64,000 bases of DNA from Halichondria panicea (Eukaryota; Porifera; Demospongiae; Suberitida; Halichondriidae), in contig NC_087378.1 of NCBI RefSeq assembly GCF_963675165.1, positions 1,481,525-1,545,524 of the forward strand, given 5' to 3'. Position 1 is the stretch's first letter. The number at the start of each line of letters is the position of its first letter. Below, piece after piece: positions 11,501 to 24,040 of this stretch. Under the pieces are notes generated by a model. It was not told the DNA's origin and did no database searches. It worked only from the letters and a program-made list of their open reading frames with translations. The position numbers and the translations under genes were made by a program.

Positions 11501-13990
11501 CTCAGTGATGATGACTCACGTATAGTCCTGAACTGTCCGAGGTAGACTGTGTTTCTCTTGTTAATGTCTAGAGCTTTACCCTTGCCTTGGCAGTCGAAAC
11601 TGTCACCATTCTCATTAGCAAAACAGGTCCTCTCTCGAGGCATTAAGTCACTTTCAGTTATCACACAGTGAGTCACAGGAATAGCTAGACTAAAGCTGTA
11701 AGGGAAGGCAATAACCCTAACAACACAGGGGGTTACTAACACAACAACAACAACAACCAGGGGGTTACTAACACAACAACAACGCAGGGGGTTACTAACA
11801 CAACAACAACAACAACCAGGGGGGTTCACAACAACAACACAGGGGGTTACTAACACAACAACAACGCAGGGGGTTACTAACACAACAACAACAACAACAC
11901 AGGGGGTTACTAACACAACAACAAAAACAACCAGGGGGTTACTAACACAACAACAACGCAGGGGGTTACTAACACAACAACAACACATACCGTATAGCGC
12001 GAAATTTTCGAGGCACTTATATTTCGTGGATTGGCCTCTAAAAGCATTTCGTTGCACAATGTTCGCGGAATGACTGTTTACCGGAAGCCACGCCTTTAAA
12101 TCTTTGCACGTTACAGCAGGTAATTCTAATTAAAAAACAATTTTCGTGGTGTGGACTTAATTTTCGTGTAGGATTGCTAACCCACGAAATCCGCGAAAAT
12201 TAAGCCCCTCGAAAATTTCGCGCTATACGGTAATCATTTGAAATGTGGCATACACTTACTTGTTGGAGTCGTTATGCATACACTTTGTGTCAAGGCCACC
12301 GATCCACTGCACTCCAACCAGAGCAAACACATAGATGAAGAATAGGTAGAACAGAGTCACCACTAAAAGCTGGTAAAACCTGATGAAATCACAAATCACA
12401 ATGCATGAGGCTATACAACGTACATATAATATATTATTAGTTTACCGCTTTTTGTTTTTCTTAAGGTTGTTTAGAGCCTTCCTGTAAGCGAGAGCAGTTT
12501 TAAATCATCAAAGCAGGAAATGGTTGAAATTTGACTATACTGAACATACACAGACAGCACTCACTGAATATTGTCGAGGATATCTCTGAAGTCGGATGAT
12601 TTGATGAGGGCCAGATACCTCAGAAGCTTCACCGCTGTGAACAAGGAGAGCATTCTGAACGGCAGACCCCAGTAGTAAGCCCAGTGGATCTGGGGGTCAG
12701 CTCGATTGGTCGCCACAATGTATGTACGATACACCTGCAATAGATACACATCCACATGTGTGTACTAAACCAGCAGTGTATACACATCTAAACACTGCAC
12801 ATTGACATAAATGCATACGTAATAAACCAGTACAGTGGCGTAGGGAGTGGGGTGGCTCCAGGGGCTGGAGCCACCCCTTGTTGGAGAGCAATGTTTAGCT
12901 TGAACTGATGAGCTAGCTTAGCTACAGCATGCTGGCTGCAGCCAGCTAGCTGTAAATTACGTGATTCAATGATGGGCTAGGTTTCAAAAGTCTAAAGTGC
13001 AAAGTGATAGATCTACCACAGAGATAATGATCGATCTATGAGCCTAGTCTCGAATTCCAGCCTCTTTGTCTTTGCAAGAAAACGAAGTTGGGGAGGGCGT
13101 GGCCAGACTACTATGAACCCCCCTGCAAAAAATCTTCCTACGCCACTGCAGTAGTGCATGCATTGATATAAAACCATAGTTTTGTCAATAGTAGCTGTTT
13201 ACAGTAGCTTACCCCAATGCCCACTGAGTACCACAGAGCCAGTGTGATAATGATCAGGTTGATCAATCTCAAAACAGATCCATAGCTCTCATCCTGTATT
13301 GGGGAGTTGTCTGGGCCAAACCGAATCTCAGGGACTTCCAGGGACTGTGCATGTGAGAGAGAGGGAGTGTATGTGCACTGTAGTGTCTGTGTGGGTCTGA
13401 TTGTAGTTTACCTTTCGGCTCTTGGTACGTCGGAGATATATAAGATACTCAATTCTAGCCAGAGTTTGGAGGGTGTAGAACACAGCAAGGAGAAAATCCA
13501 CCACCGTGATGATAGAGTACTGTATGAACACGTTGTTGCAGCTTTTTAAACCATCAAATTCATTGTGGCTGAGGTTTCCCCCGGGACTTGAGCCTAGTGG
13601 CAGAGAGGGTGTACCAGGAAGGTCCTTTGGACAGATGAAAAAAGGGGCTGAGAACACTAGGGAGAGAATGTTAAAGATGGCACAAAATCGAAACAATAGA
13701 CGTATAGTCTTGGATTCCACTTGTATACGGCAAAAAAAGCACCAGTTTCTTGATTGCTTCTCTCCAGCCTGATCAGTCTGAATCAAGGCACCCTCTGCCT
13801 TGGATGACTCATCATCACTTTGATGATCATCATTATCTTGGATGTCAAACTTTGTGTGTCGCTGTGGTTTTGGACTAGCCTTTGGACTGGGATCTTCACT
13901 ATCGAGACATACATCTTCTGAGTTCGCTCTACTTGTCCTCTGTCGGCGAGTAGCCAAAGCTCTTTTAAGAGTGTTTTGATTAGAAGCCAT
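2595..13990 (-). CDS. NALCN: NALCN sodium-leak channel, four-repeat pore protein
   Basis: Coding exons, 5' to 3': 13990-13412, 13344-13213, 12734-12565, 12481-12446, 12379-12260, 11695-11520, 11123-10975, 10764-10586, 9940-9790, 9497-9303, 9099-8887, 8730-8060, 7815-7600, 7461-7284, 6996-6818, 6459-6136, 5937-5793, 5618-5420, 5024-4918, 4858-4775, 4670-4371, 4247-4002, 3881-3764, 3592-3387, 3143-2971, 2796-2595. They total 5448 nt, 1815 residues, close to animal NALCN (about 1740). Diagnostic matches include YEASSWELWIF (repeat I pore), IRAFRPIRMI (repeat III S4), FASLGVQLFAG, MTGEDW (repeat IV) and the post-repeat-IV EF-hand-like region. Voltage-sensor S4 segments carry few Arg/Lys, as in NALCN. 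The family forms a plasma-membrane leak channel with UNC79/UNC80/FAM155. The four pore-loop residues read E418, E712, E1249, E1573, so the filter is EEEE where vertebrates have EEKE. Confidence 0.95.
3646..3718 (+). tRNA. tRNA-Phe (GAA anticodon)
   Basis: A 73-nt cloverleaf. The acceptor stem GCCGAAA/TTTCGGC is fully paired, with discriminator A. The D loop is AGCTCAGTTGGGAGAGC, the anticodon loop ACTGAAGAT gives GAA, and the T arm is CCTGGTTCGATCCCGG. There is no intron, and a T-run just downstream (3721-3726) serves as a Pol III terminator. It lies in an intron of NALCN, on the opposite strand. Confidence 0.96.
10235..10551. mobile_element. MITE-like element with imperfect terminal inverted repeats
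   Basis: The left end CGTATAATCTGGCTAATAAG and the right end CTTACTAACCAGATTATACA are inverted copies with a few mismatches, about 317 bp apart. The inside repeats related words (AATAGGCGCATACTGG, TATAGGCGCATGCGC). There is no coding capacity. It lies in a NALCN intron. This is a non-autonomous DNA-transposon-like repeat; I cannot assign a superfamily. Confidence 0.65.
11202..11385. mobile_element. MITE, 184 bp, 16-bp perfect inverted ends
   Basis: The left end TACCGTATAGCAGGTA and its exact reverse complement at the right end enclose 184 bp of non-coding sequence. It shares the outer word TACCGTATAGC with the element at 11988, so the two probably belong to one family or superfamily. It lies in a NALCN intron. 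Confidence 0.75.
11718..11985. repeat. Minisatellite in a NALCN intron
   Basis: Tandem units built from GGGGGTTACTAACACAACAA plus a variable number of CAA triplets, about 8-9 copies of roughly 25-36 bp. Unit length varies through the CAA count. It abuts the MITE at 11988. A long minus-strand open frame through it is repeat-generated and not a protein. Confidence 0.85.
11988..12232. mobile_element. MITE, 245 bp, 26-bp perfect inverted ends
   Basis: The ends begin TACCGTATAGCGCGAAATTT and continue to a 26-bp arm ending CGAGG; the right end is the exact reverse complement. The interior is GC-poor, with repeats of TTTTCGTGG. Perfect arms suggest a fairly recent insertion. It lies in a NALCN intron, next to the minisatellite. 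Confidence 0.8.
12833..13148. mobile_element. Non-autonomous hAT-like element
   Basis: It starts CAGTGGCGTAGG and ends CCTACGCCACTG, a 12-bp inverted pair of the CAGTGGCG type common in hAT-like non-autonomous elements. About 316 bp, non-coding. An internal palindrome (GTGGCTCCA...TGGAGCCAC) lies near the left end. I could not see a clean 8-bp target duplication, so the superfamily call is tentative. Confidence 0.6.
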
Positions 13991-14229
13991 TTTCTAATCT
14001 CTCAGGCCAGGAGTGGTAATGATCATTGATCTTTATAAAAATGTTTGGTAAAGAGCGTATAATTACAGGCTGGTAATGATCATTGATCTATAAAACTAAT
14101 ATTAAAGATGTTTGGTGTATTTCGAGGGTAGTTTTCAAGAGTTATAGAAAATAATTATTAGTAACCATAAATCATGCACACACAAAAACAAAAAGGAGAT
14201 TAAAACATGAGCTGTTCGAGATGTGTTTG

Positions 14230-16177
14230 TCACTTGGCGTATGATTTCAGTGTACCCACCACGTCCTTCATAGAGTGATAGATGATGTTTCGAGTCTAGG
14301 AGAGTGGAATACACTTAATAAATTAAGCAACACAAACATGGCAGATGCTTACCTGTAGCTTGTCTTCTCTGTTGACATGCTTCTCTGAGAGTTGTCTAAA
14401 TTCTTCAGTCAACGTGAGACACTCGCCAATTTGCTGAAGGTAAGTATTATAATTTATGTACATATATATAATTATAGTTACTATATCCTGTAGCTTACCT
14501 CAGGAGAAACAAAGTCAAGCGCAACCTTTATACAGTCCCTTAGATTTCGAACCTAGAAAGGATGGATCAATAGGTCGACACTTGAAACGAATACAGTACA
14601 CTAACATGTGTACATGTATACAAGATAGAACTAAACATACTTGATGAGGAGCTCCGGCCGGTATGAAAATAGCGTCCCCTGGACACTGGGCAATCGACCA
14701 GCCTCTCACACCATGCTCTCGATACAGCCGCTCTCGGAGGTCAGAGTCCAAGTACATGAGTTGGTCGTGAATGGGGTCAGTGTTGGGCGGTACATGCACA
14801 CCTCTCTCCTCGTTGACCTGTAGGGGAGGGGAGGTTATAACAATCTGTCAATGTTGAGCTGCTTACGTACCTTTCTGAGGAAGGTCCGCAGTTTGTCAGC
14901 TTCAGCTGCATGGTAGATATGCCAGATAGCACCCTGTGGTGCACAGTGTGTGAAAAGCTGTTCGGTTCTATCCACTTATAGAGAGTCACTCACCACTTCT
15001 GCTCCAGTCTCGCTGAGTCTCTTGGCAGTCTCGGGACAGCACTCATTGGCCATCACATCAGACACCAACTTCCTTGTTTGGTTCTCCAGTGATGACGGCA
15101 CACTGCTGTACACCTACATGTACGTACACACCAAGGGGTGACTTGACTAGCTCTTAATTTAGGAGGGAGGCTATAACAAACGTACCATCACATTAACTGC
15201 TGATGCAATGTCTAGGTGGAGGTTGGTAGTACCAAGAGTAGCATTCACTGCAGAACCTATCGAAACAAACACATACAGTTGTACATAATTTTAGTAATTC
15301 TATTCAACTCCCTCTTACCATAAGCACAGTACAACTTGGGCCCCAGGTCAGGCTTCACAAAGAAACTGGGCAGACTGGAAGCCATGTTGAACTTTCCTTC
15401 TCTCCTGGTGTACTCCTGAAGTGGTAGGGCATTCATCAAGTCTTGGTATCTGTTGGGTAGCTTCTCTCCAAAGTCATCACATGTCGGCCAGTCTTTGAGT
15501 TTGAGTAGCCGTGCCTCGTTACTGACAGGGTCAACCAGTCTCACTGTAGGTACGTGTAGGTAGGGGGGAAGCAGTCGATTAGTCTAAGCATGTATACGTT
15601 GGTGGGTGTATTATGTCCCAGGTGTGTGCACCCCAACTCACAGCTTGCTTTGGAGAAGCCTGACCAGAACACTCTACTGGGCAGTTGCTGCAACAACAGG
15701 CCATTCCTACAGTCCACAAGGTCAGCTAACTCCTCGCCTGAAGAAAAAGTAGAGTTTTTGAAAGATGTGGTTCAAGTTAGTTTGAAAGATTTGATTCAAG
15801 TACAGGAATGGATGAGACAGAAATATACACTCACCGAAGTCTCTCTCAAAAGATTGTGGAGTCCAGAGATCTTGAGACAATGTGGCGTCCACTCCAGACA
15901 CCATCACCACCTGTCCTTCACTCCAGGCCTCTTGAAATGCAATCAAGTTGTCCGGATGGGTGGGGTCTTGTAAACAAAGGAGACGACCATTACATAGCCA
16001 AGTGTGGGTGGCTGTCACTATGTGAGGGTGGTGGGGTATGTGGAGATTGTGTGGGTAGGGGAGGGAGCGGGAGTGTGTGAAGCTGTTGGAGAGATCAGAG
16101 GAGGTGGGGTCACTGGAGACAAGCTGTGGAGGTAGCTGTGTGTTTACGTGTGTGTGTGTGTGTGTGTGTTTGCGTGC

Positions 16178-16213
<36 letters not shown>

Positions 16214-19200
16214 GTGCGTGTGTGTGTGTGTGTGTGTGTGCGTGTGTGTGTGTGTGCGTGTGTGTGTGTGTGCGTGCGTGTGTGTGTGTGCGTGTGTGTG
16301 TGTGTGTGCGTGCGTGTGTGTGTGTGTGTGCGTGTGTGTGTGTGTGTGTGCGTGCGTGTGTGTGTGTGTGTGTGTGCGCGTGTGTGTGTGTGTGTGAACA
16401 TGTACAGTTACATGTTCACGTACATAATAATGTTGTGTTTAACGTACCTTTAGCAATGTGGACTTGAGGTGGAGAGAGGGAATCTTTGACTTCTTGTTAG
16501 ACTCGTTCTTGAACTTGGACTGTGGTTCCTGTGCAGCCAAACTGTTGACTAACTTTAGTAGAAGAGGGGAAGTTTTAACCTGTTTGTGTGTGTGGTATGC
16601 ACATGAAGTTCGGCCCAGGTTTGATACCATAGTATAATCGAGCGGTAGAGCAGTATTATACTAACCTGTACATTTTGCGAATCACACAACCAAAGCGCTT
16701 GCACTAAAACTTCAGCCAGAACTGGAGAAATGGAATTGTAAGCATGGAGTCTTTAGCATAATAGTGTGTAATAATTTATTGTGAATTTAACAGTTGCCAA
16801 TAGATAACAATAATTATAAGAGACACCCACTGACCATTTGCTGGTATGATCTGTGCCAGGATGAGTCCTCTCTCATTATGAGCAGCTGCAGTTGCTACAC
16901 AGTTTGGCCAGCACTGGGAGCCAGCTGTAACCACACAAGATATTCCACTTGTCAAATCAAAAACATCAAAAACATTTTTCACACACACCTTAATTAACTA
17001 CAGCCATTTAAATTAACGTACAAGCACTTGTATTGATGTACGTACATGGACAAAAGTCATGTAATTTTACCATTATATAAAAATTGGATCAAAAAACGTT
17101 TGCTGCACACCTTAATTACATACAGTCAATTAAACATACAAGCATTTGTAATGACTGTACATGGAATCTGACCACTATAAAGAGCATAGGGAGACGCTAC
17201 ATTAATTGAACACCACACACCCGGCCACCACCATTGACTGACCTTCTCCTGGCTCCATAGCTAACTGGTAGCAGGGTGGACATATACAGAACCCACAGTG
17301 TGGACACACCCAGTGGAAGTTGAATAGGGAGGTGGCACACGTGTCACACAACTCTCGTATCCCCCGTACAGGTCTCCTCCACACAGGGATCAGCGTGCCT
17401 GTGTGTGTGTGTGTGTGGGTGTGGGGGGGGGGGGGATGAATTAAAGCGATACTAGCTATCTTTATTCTATATAAAAAATTATGAAAGTAGGCACTTGTTA
17501 CAAAAGATGATGTTCAGTTGTCCTCACCTTCCATGTCTGGTATGGATCTAGCTTGCTCTGTGGCTATAGAGATAAAGTGCTCGGTGATAGAACGTAACAG
17601 GAAGAGAGCCGTTGCTTCATCCATGCTGGAGAAACCTGCATACAGTGAAATCACAATTAACCAACACATACCACATACATGTACACAAACACTGTTGTGT
17701 TGGTTGAAGTAGTAGTCTCACATACCTGCTTTCAATGGAGTCCATGGGACGAGGTCCTCTGCATTGACATCAGTGTAGTCGGCAAACCCCTTCACAGTGA
17801 CCAGAGGCTGACTGTTATCAGCAATTAACAATCTATAAACAGACACAAAACCAGACTCACATCATTAGCGGCCACAATCACACGGCGTTAGTAATTGTTG
17901 CTAATCAAATTACCTTTCTACACCTGTTAAGTATACTAGCTGCCTCTTACTTTCTGAACTCGAGGAACCTGCAGTAGCGAGAGAGCGGGAGTTCCCCCTC
18001 TGAGTTACCACAGTCAAGGCATTTGGACACTCCGGCGAAAGCACGACAGAATCCATTCTGAATGGAGGGAGTTTGGGATAGTGGGATAGAATGGGAGAGA
18101 GTGGGGGATACAAGGGAAACGCACACACCACACTAGCTTGTGTTGATACTGTAAACTGCAATAGAAAATGTGACACCAACCTGCAGTAGGATGGTCCCAT
18201 TCGGGTACTTTCTCATGTCCACATTCACAAACACTGGTTTGCCGGTGATGGCCTTGACAATGTTTTTCTTGCCTGAGCCAGGTTTACGGCCTCTCTTGAC
18301 GGGAGTGAGGATCCTCTCAGCACGAGACTGCTCCACCTCTGTCATGTGACAATTACATGATCAGCACAGATGAACGTAGTAAGCACAACACACACACGCA
18401 CACACACACGCACACACACACACACACGCACACACACACACACGCACACAAACGCACACACACATACCTTCTTTAGTCCGTCTTTTGCTGCGTTTCATGA
18501 GCCCAAGTTCTCGTAGCTCCTTCCTCCGCTGTTTCTCTTCTTCAGTTAGTCTGGGCCGCCCTCGAGGATTCTTCTTATCAGAGCTGTCCCTCTGACGAGA
18601 GAGGAACATAGGCACGTAATATAAAGTACACAATGTATACACTGACTGCATGTACATCACACAAAGTATGCATAGTTGCACAAGACTTAATTTATACAGT
18701 TGGCAATGAAAATGTAATGTCCTCTTTACGCTTAACGAGGACATAAGTACATGTACACAGCTGTAGTCACAATGTCTAGAGATTTAGACCCACCTTGACA
18801 ATCTTTGGTCGAGGTTTTCCTTTGTCCCCAGAGCCATTGCTGCCGATGGAGGAGCCAGACGGAGAGAGAACCAGGTCACCAGGCAACAGGGCTGTGTGAT
18901 CATCAACATCCCCTGTGTTGAACAAACTACCAGTTACTAGTGTGAATTTGATGACAAATACAATTATCATGATTATGCATTAATGAGGATTATATAAGAG
19001 GAAGGCTAGTACACCGTCACCCACCCACCCACCCACCACCATCCACCACACTCAACCCATCTACCACACTCATCCACCCACCACACTCAACCCACCCACC
19101 ACACTCACCTAAACTGACGTGTTGGTTGATAACCCTGGCAATGGAGAACTCCTCCTCCTCTATGGCCTCGAGGCCCTCTCCATTGTTGGCCACACCTGTA

Positions 19201-22200
19201 CCTGGAGAGAGGATCTCAGCCTCCCCTGCGATATTAGCTGCAGACCCACTGTCCAGAGACCAGCTAAGATGAGCTCCTGTTAGGAGAGATATGCACAATA
19301 CATTAAAAGATCAATTTTAGGTTGGACATTTTTACCACATGTACATACATGTAGCTAGCTAGCTAGCTATATAATTTCGATCTAACTGTACACTGTAATT
19401 ACTTTAACCTACCACTGCCTGACAGAGGAGTGACACTCTCACACATGGGGCTATTTTTCTTGGACACAATGAATCCTGAGGATAGACAATCAGAAACAGT
19501 GCAAGATTAAGACTAGTTAGCCAACAGGCACACTTTTTAAGTTAAATTAAAGAGCACTACACACTGTACTGATAGTAGGCCAGGTTACAGGCACATGGTT
19601 TTGTACAATGCACTTATCCATGCAGGAAAAGGAGACCTACACGTACATACTATGACATTGTACACATCAATACTTATCATCATAGAGAAATTAGTTCAGC
19701 ACAATTTACCTGTGGGTGTTGTCACATCCTGTGTGCCAGACATTGGGAACCTCCCGTTATGACCGTGGTGTTGATGGTGGTCCAGTCTCAGACTGAGGAT
19801 GGCCTCCAACCTTCCATTGCCCATCTTCATTGGTAACTCAAACTCTGACTCTCCAGAAATATTGTTCAGGTCATCAGAAGACAAATGGTGCACGCAGGGC
19901 GACGCATGGTGGTTCTGTGACACACTATAAGAATCACAGGGGTTGGCTTCGAATGGTTGCTCGTGTATATCTCCTAAACTGTTCGAAAGGCTGTGAGAGG
20001 TATGTAACGAGCTCCTTCGATTGCCAAAAGAAGAGAAATTTATATTTTCGTCCACACGATCACAAGCTGCTTGACAATCTCCCATAGAAGAGCTTCGAGA
20101 TCCATGAGTGAGCGGTCTGCTACAGTGCTCCTGTTTTACTCCCAGACAAGATTCGTAGCTCGGTGGACTCTCTAGGCGTGAGAAGTCAGGTGCACTGAAA
20201 TAGTTGGCCTTTAAAACGTGATGAATGCTTTCGTCGTTAGACGGGAGAATGGGTAGAGATGAGAAGTTGTTAATGTGTGAGAGAGAAAGGGATCGACCGT
20301 GTGCATCATTAATCTGACCAGCAGACTCAGGGGGTAGTGTTGTTTCATCAGTCTCAATAATCTGGTTGATAATGTCCAGATCATCTTCGGGCTTGTTGAC
20401 AGACTTCAGTTTAGCAATTTGCGAACGCTTGGGAGGGAAAATGGCCGGTTGAGAGTAACTTCTTGAGAGGGGGGCATTTCTCTGTGAGCTGTCTCCAATG
20501 CCCTCGTGCGGATCAGCTGATATGGTGGGCAGGACCTCAAACCTGTCATCAAAAATACGTACAAATAAACACACAAAACCAATACCGGTGCTGTAGTATT
20601 TATTATACTGTTCACTGTGTATACAATTATTGTAACTGTACTACCCAAATATGCTATACTTAGTAAAAAAAACGCTTCGCCAAGCACATCAAAGGTGGCA
20701 AACACCTAACACAATCAATTACAGCTCTACCAAAGCCATTCAACTACACAAGAATGTTCTAAATTTGGCGAATGACATCAACTTTAGAAACCTCTTAAAA
20801 GCAATATAATACACATGTACATGTAGCAACACTCACCTTGGCTTCTTGACAGTGCCTCTCCCCAGTGAGCTCTGGCCTCTCTTCTGTCCTCTCATACCAG
20901 ACTGGAAATATCCTGGACCATCTTCTCCTCCATAAGAGCTGGCATGCTGCAATGGTTGCTGACCAATGCTGGTGAATAAGTTACCAAGAGATTTCGAGCG
21001 TTCGTTGAATGGGAATTCATCGGGGGAAGGGAAAGTGGGAAAAGAGTGTAGTGAAGGAGTGTGATCGTTTATACTTGTGTTTGAGCCATGGTTACTTAGC
21101 TGAGTGATCGAACCATGATTACTTAGTTGTGAGGTGGAGCTTTGTCTGCTGAGGTGGTGCATGTTAGGGCCGTGTGGTGTGTGTACATCGATCAACGATG
21201 AGCAGCTTATTCGACCACGTCCAGAGGGAGAGTGCAGATGAAGCTTGTTGAGAGTCACCAGACTCTGACTGTGTCCATCTAGGGGACTGTGTTCGAGAGG
21301 ACCAGCCTGGTATTTCTGTAGTGTGAGAGGGTCTAGAGAAGATCGACGATGGAGGGAGGGTTCATAGGACAGAAGGGAGGAGTTGAGATGCTGAAGACTA
21401 GAGCGTCTTTGTGAGAGATTGAGAGAGTTTCTCTTGAGAGCCAAGTCCATGGATGAGGTACGGTAGAATGACTTGGTCTGGTTGAACAGATTGGGGCTCT
21501 GACATTCCTACATGTGAACGAAGAGGGAGTCTAGCTACAACATCAATTAAAATATTGTGCACACATACCATATGAAACACGATCTATTGCACCACAAAAT
21601 CATACATTAGATCTGCCTCTAGTTTGATTAGCTACAACATCATTTGGCTAACTTGTTTGGGGGGAGGGATTACCTGAATGCCAGGGCTGTTTTGGTGAGG
21701 GGTAGCCGGAGATCTGTTCCCGACAGATATGTCCGGAGAGTTAGTGAGGGAAAGAGGGGGTGGACGAGGCCAGCCAGACTGATGATGCTGCATATGGAGG
21801 TAAGTGGTATTAGTAAAATTATTACAAGTGCATTATTTCTCACCTCTTCTTGAACTAGCACGTGGACCATAAGAGGGTTGACTGTCTGCACTGACTGACT
21901 GTGATCCTCCACCAGAGTTAGATCCTAAGAAAACGATATGTACATATCACATACCACACTATCACATTCTTGGCTCTGTGCTGTTAATTACATTCTTGTC
22001 AATACACTGACAGTACATGTATTACAATAATATCAGGAAAGTTGAGAAATATCACATGCATACATGTAAATTTCACACTATTTACGAGCACACAAATTAA
22101 AAGTAAAAGGGTACACTAACTATTGCCACCTTTGTTTGCAAGTTGTGAGTTGAGACGGCTCCTGATATCCAATTGGCGACGTTTTGGATATTGTAGACAA

Positions 22201-24040
22201 CCACCCTCTGTCCACTGATATTGATACGCCCACTGTTGAGCAACTCACGACTCCGCTGTTGCTCTTCCCACTCGTGGAGCTCGTGGAGCATCATCGGATG
22301 TTGTGCGAGTGTGGAGCGAGCCTCTGAGAGCTGTGAGGGTGGGAGGAGCTAGAGCTTGCCTACTATGAACCCTACCCTGGCATATAACACACTATTCCTT
22401 AGCGAATGCTTACTAGTCAAGTGCATGTACAACCTAGTGCACGTAGCTAAGCCCTATACCCACAGAAGAATCTCATATAAGGACAGTCCTTAGCGAATGC
22501 TTACAGGTAAGTGTATGTAGAACCTAGCTAGTGCAAGCATACATTCGATCTACAGTAGGTTTAGGTCAATCATTTTATACACTCACAAGGAGTTCTTTGG
22601 TCTCGTGCAGATAGAGCTGTGTTTTCTCCTTGTCACAGAAGTACTCCACGATCATGACATCAGGAGGAAGGTTGAGACTGCCACACAGAACTGTGAACGC
22701 CTGCAGAAACACACCACAGTGACAGGAACACATAAACATAAAACAAATGATATACAGTAGGCGGAAGCATGCAGTGTAAGCAACAGATAGAGAACACAAT
22801 TTAGGGGTGTATGCTTGCCAGAGTACCATGGCAACACACAAACTAACCCTACACAATACTAGGCTTGGCTACCGATAGTTTTAAGGAGGTGAACACGCTG
22901 ACTAGACAGACATTCACAACATGTGCATCGTCAATTTCCATCTACACATGTAAGGACCAAGCTCAGCCATCTATTTACACCACACTGATTACCTACATGA
23001 ATATAGCTATACAGATTTATACACAGAAGCCCCCCAGCAAATGATAATGCCAGTGAATCACAAGCACACGCTGCAGCTAATGTTTCATGTGCATGAAAGC
23101 ATATTTCTATTAGATACACTTGCGTCCTGTTTCTAAAGTGCCACAGAGAAGTGTTTGCAACCACCACTCCACACACAGGGGAATAATAGCCTCAGCAATG
23201 TACACACAGCCAAATTGGCTCTTAAAAATCAATTTTCACCGGGAGAAGTAGACCAGGTGCAAGGTTCACACATAGTAGACACAGATACTGTAACCAGATT
23301 GTTGCTACTCAACACACCCTAGCTCCTCAAACCACAAGAACCACACACTTAGCCATCAAAACATGCATTGGTCAATCAAAACACATGTAACAGGTCTTCA
23401 ATGGTTTTGATGCCACCTTTATAATAATGCAGGACTGTGTACTGTACATGTACAATACACACTGTACTACTACATGTACACAGGGACACAAGCAAAACTA
23501 AAGAGACCTGCTTCAAACAGAGGCCATTAACACACCTTAGCAGGCCATGCAACAGCTCTCTGCATCTCGCTGGGGAGTACTCTCCTGGCCCAGAGCAGTG
23601 TCTTCTCCAGGAAGACGGCCTGAAAGGTATCGCCATCGTTGAGGGTGACCCACTCATGGTACTCAGCATCACACCATTCCAACAGCACCTGCATCAACAC
23701 ACAAGCAAGTTCAGATGGTGACAATCCTGGCCAAATTTAGCCATGCATTACTTGCATACATTCAAGTGTTGGCTTAGACAACAACTAAGGGTGCAAAGGT
23801 ACAATATTGAGAACACAAAGCGAAGTTTTGGACCCTCATTTTGACAGCAACCTAGCCAAATTCTAAATGGCAAGAGACAATTAAAACGACTATAATACAG
23901 GCACTGCTACATGGTCAGCTCACCTTGATGCTGCTGAGGTCAGAGTCCGCATAGAGGGGTTGTGAGGAGGCTCTGATCACAGCTACTCTGAGCTGACCAT
24001 TGGAGAGCAGGATCACACAGCTCAACCCCACACAGCTCAT
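14230..24040 (-). CDS. KDM3: KDM3/JMJD1-type histone H3K9 demethylase
   Basis: Thirty coding exons: 24040-23924, 23688-23536, 22700-22587, 22330-22121, 21924-21844, 21787-21674, 21507-20837, 20542-19710, 19475-19413, 19276-19109, 18912-18794, 18591-18468, 18338-18181, 18057-17951, 17832-17726, 17635-17528, 17398-17243, 16924-16835, 16721-16666, 16579-16448, 16135-15835, 15737-15642, 15543-15319, 15247-15186, 15113-14994, 14933-14871, 14817-14641, 14552-14499, 14433-14353, 14295-14230. They total 4926 nt, 1641 residues. The N-terminal module matches KDM3B ([18 protein letters not shown]). The middle is Ser-rich and disordered. Two AT-hook-like motifs (RGRPR about 891, KRGRKP about 937) precede the KDM3 zinc finger ([13 protein letters not shown]). 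The JmjC domain keeps Fe ligands H1445 and D1447 (NLHLDI) and H1574 (GAPHQ), so it should be an active nuclear Fe(II)/2-oxoglutarate demethylase. Confidence 0.94.
16137..16397. repeat. Long (GT)n microsatellite in a KDM3 intron
   Basis: About 260 bp of TG dinucleotides with scattered TGCG variants. On the coding (minus) strand it is a CA tract that runs almost into the 3' splice site of the exon ending at 16135. Confidence 0.95.
22701..23535 (-). other. Long KDM3 intron
   Basis: An 835-bp intron between the second and third coding exons. No coding exon, RNA gene or inverted repeat recognised. Confidence 0.5.

Noticed and set aside
11696-12057. Extended minus-strand open frame through VVVVLVTPCVV repeats
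   Set aside because: Generated by the minisatellite; the real NALCN exon ends at 11695 with a clear acceptor.
2595-13990. Two-pore channel or voltage-gated calcium channel as identity of the big channel gene
   Set aside because: Four repeats, weakly charged S4 helices and many NALCN-specific stretches (YEASS, FVPRVW, IHVFVF-like) fit NALCN better; only the EEEE filter recalls calcium channels.
16144-16467. Several long open frames of alternating Cys/Val or His/Thr
   Set aside because: They are translations of the (GT)n microsatellite in a KDM3 intron.
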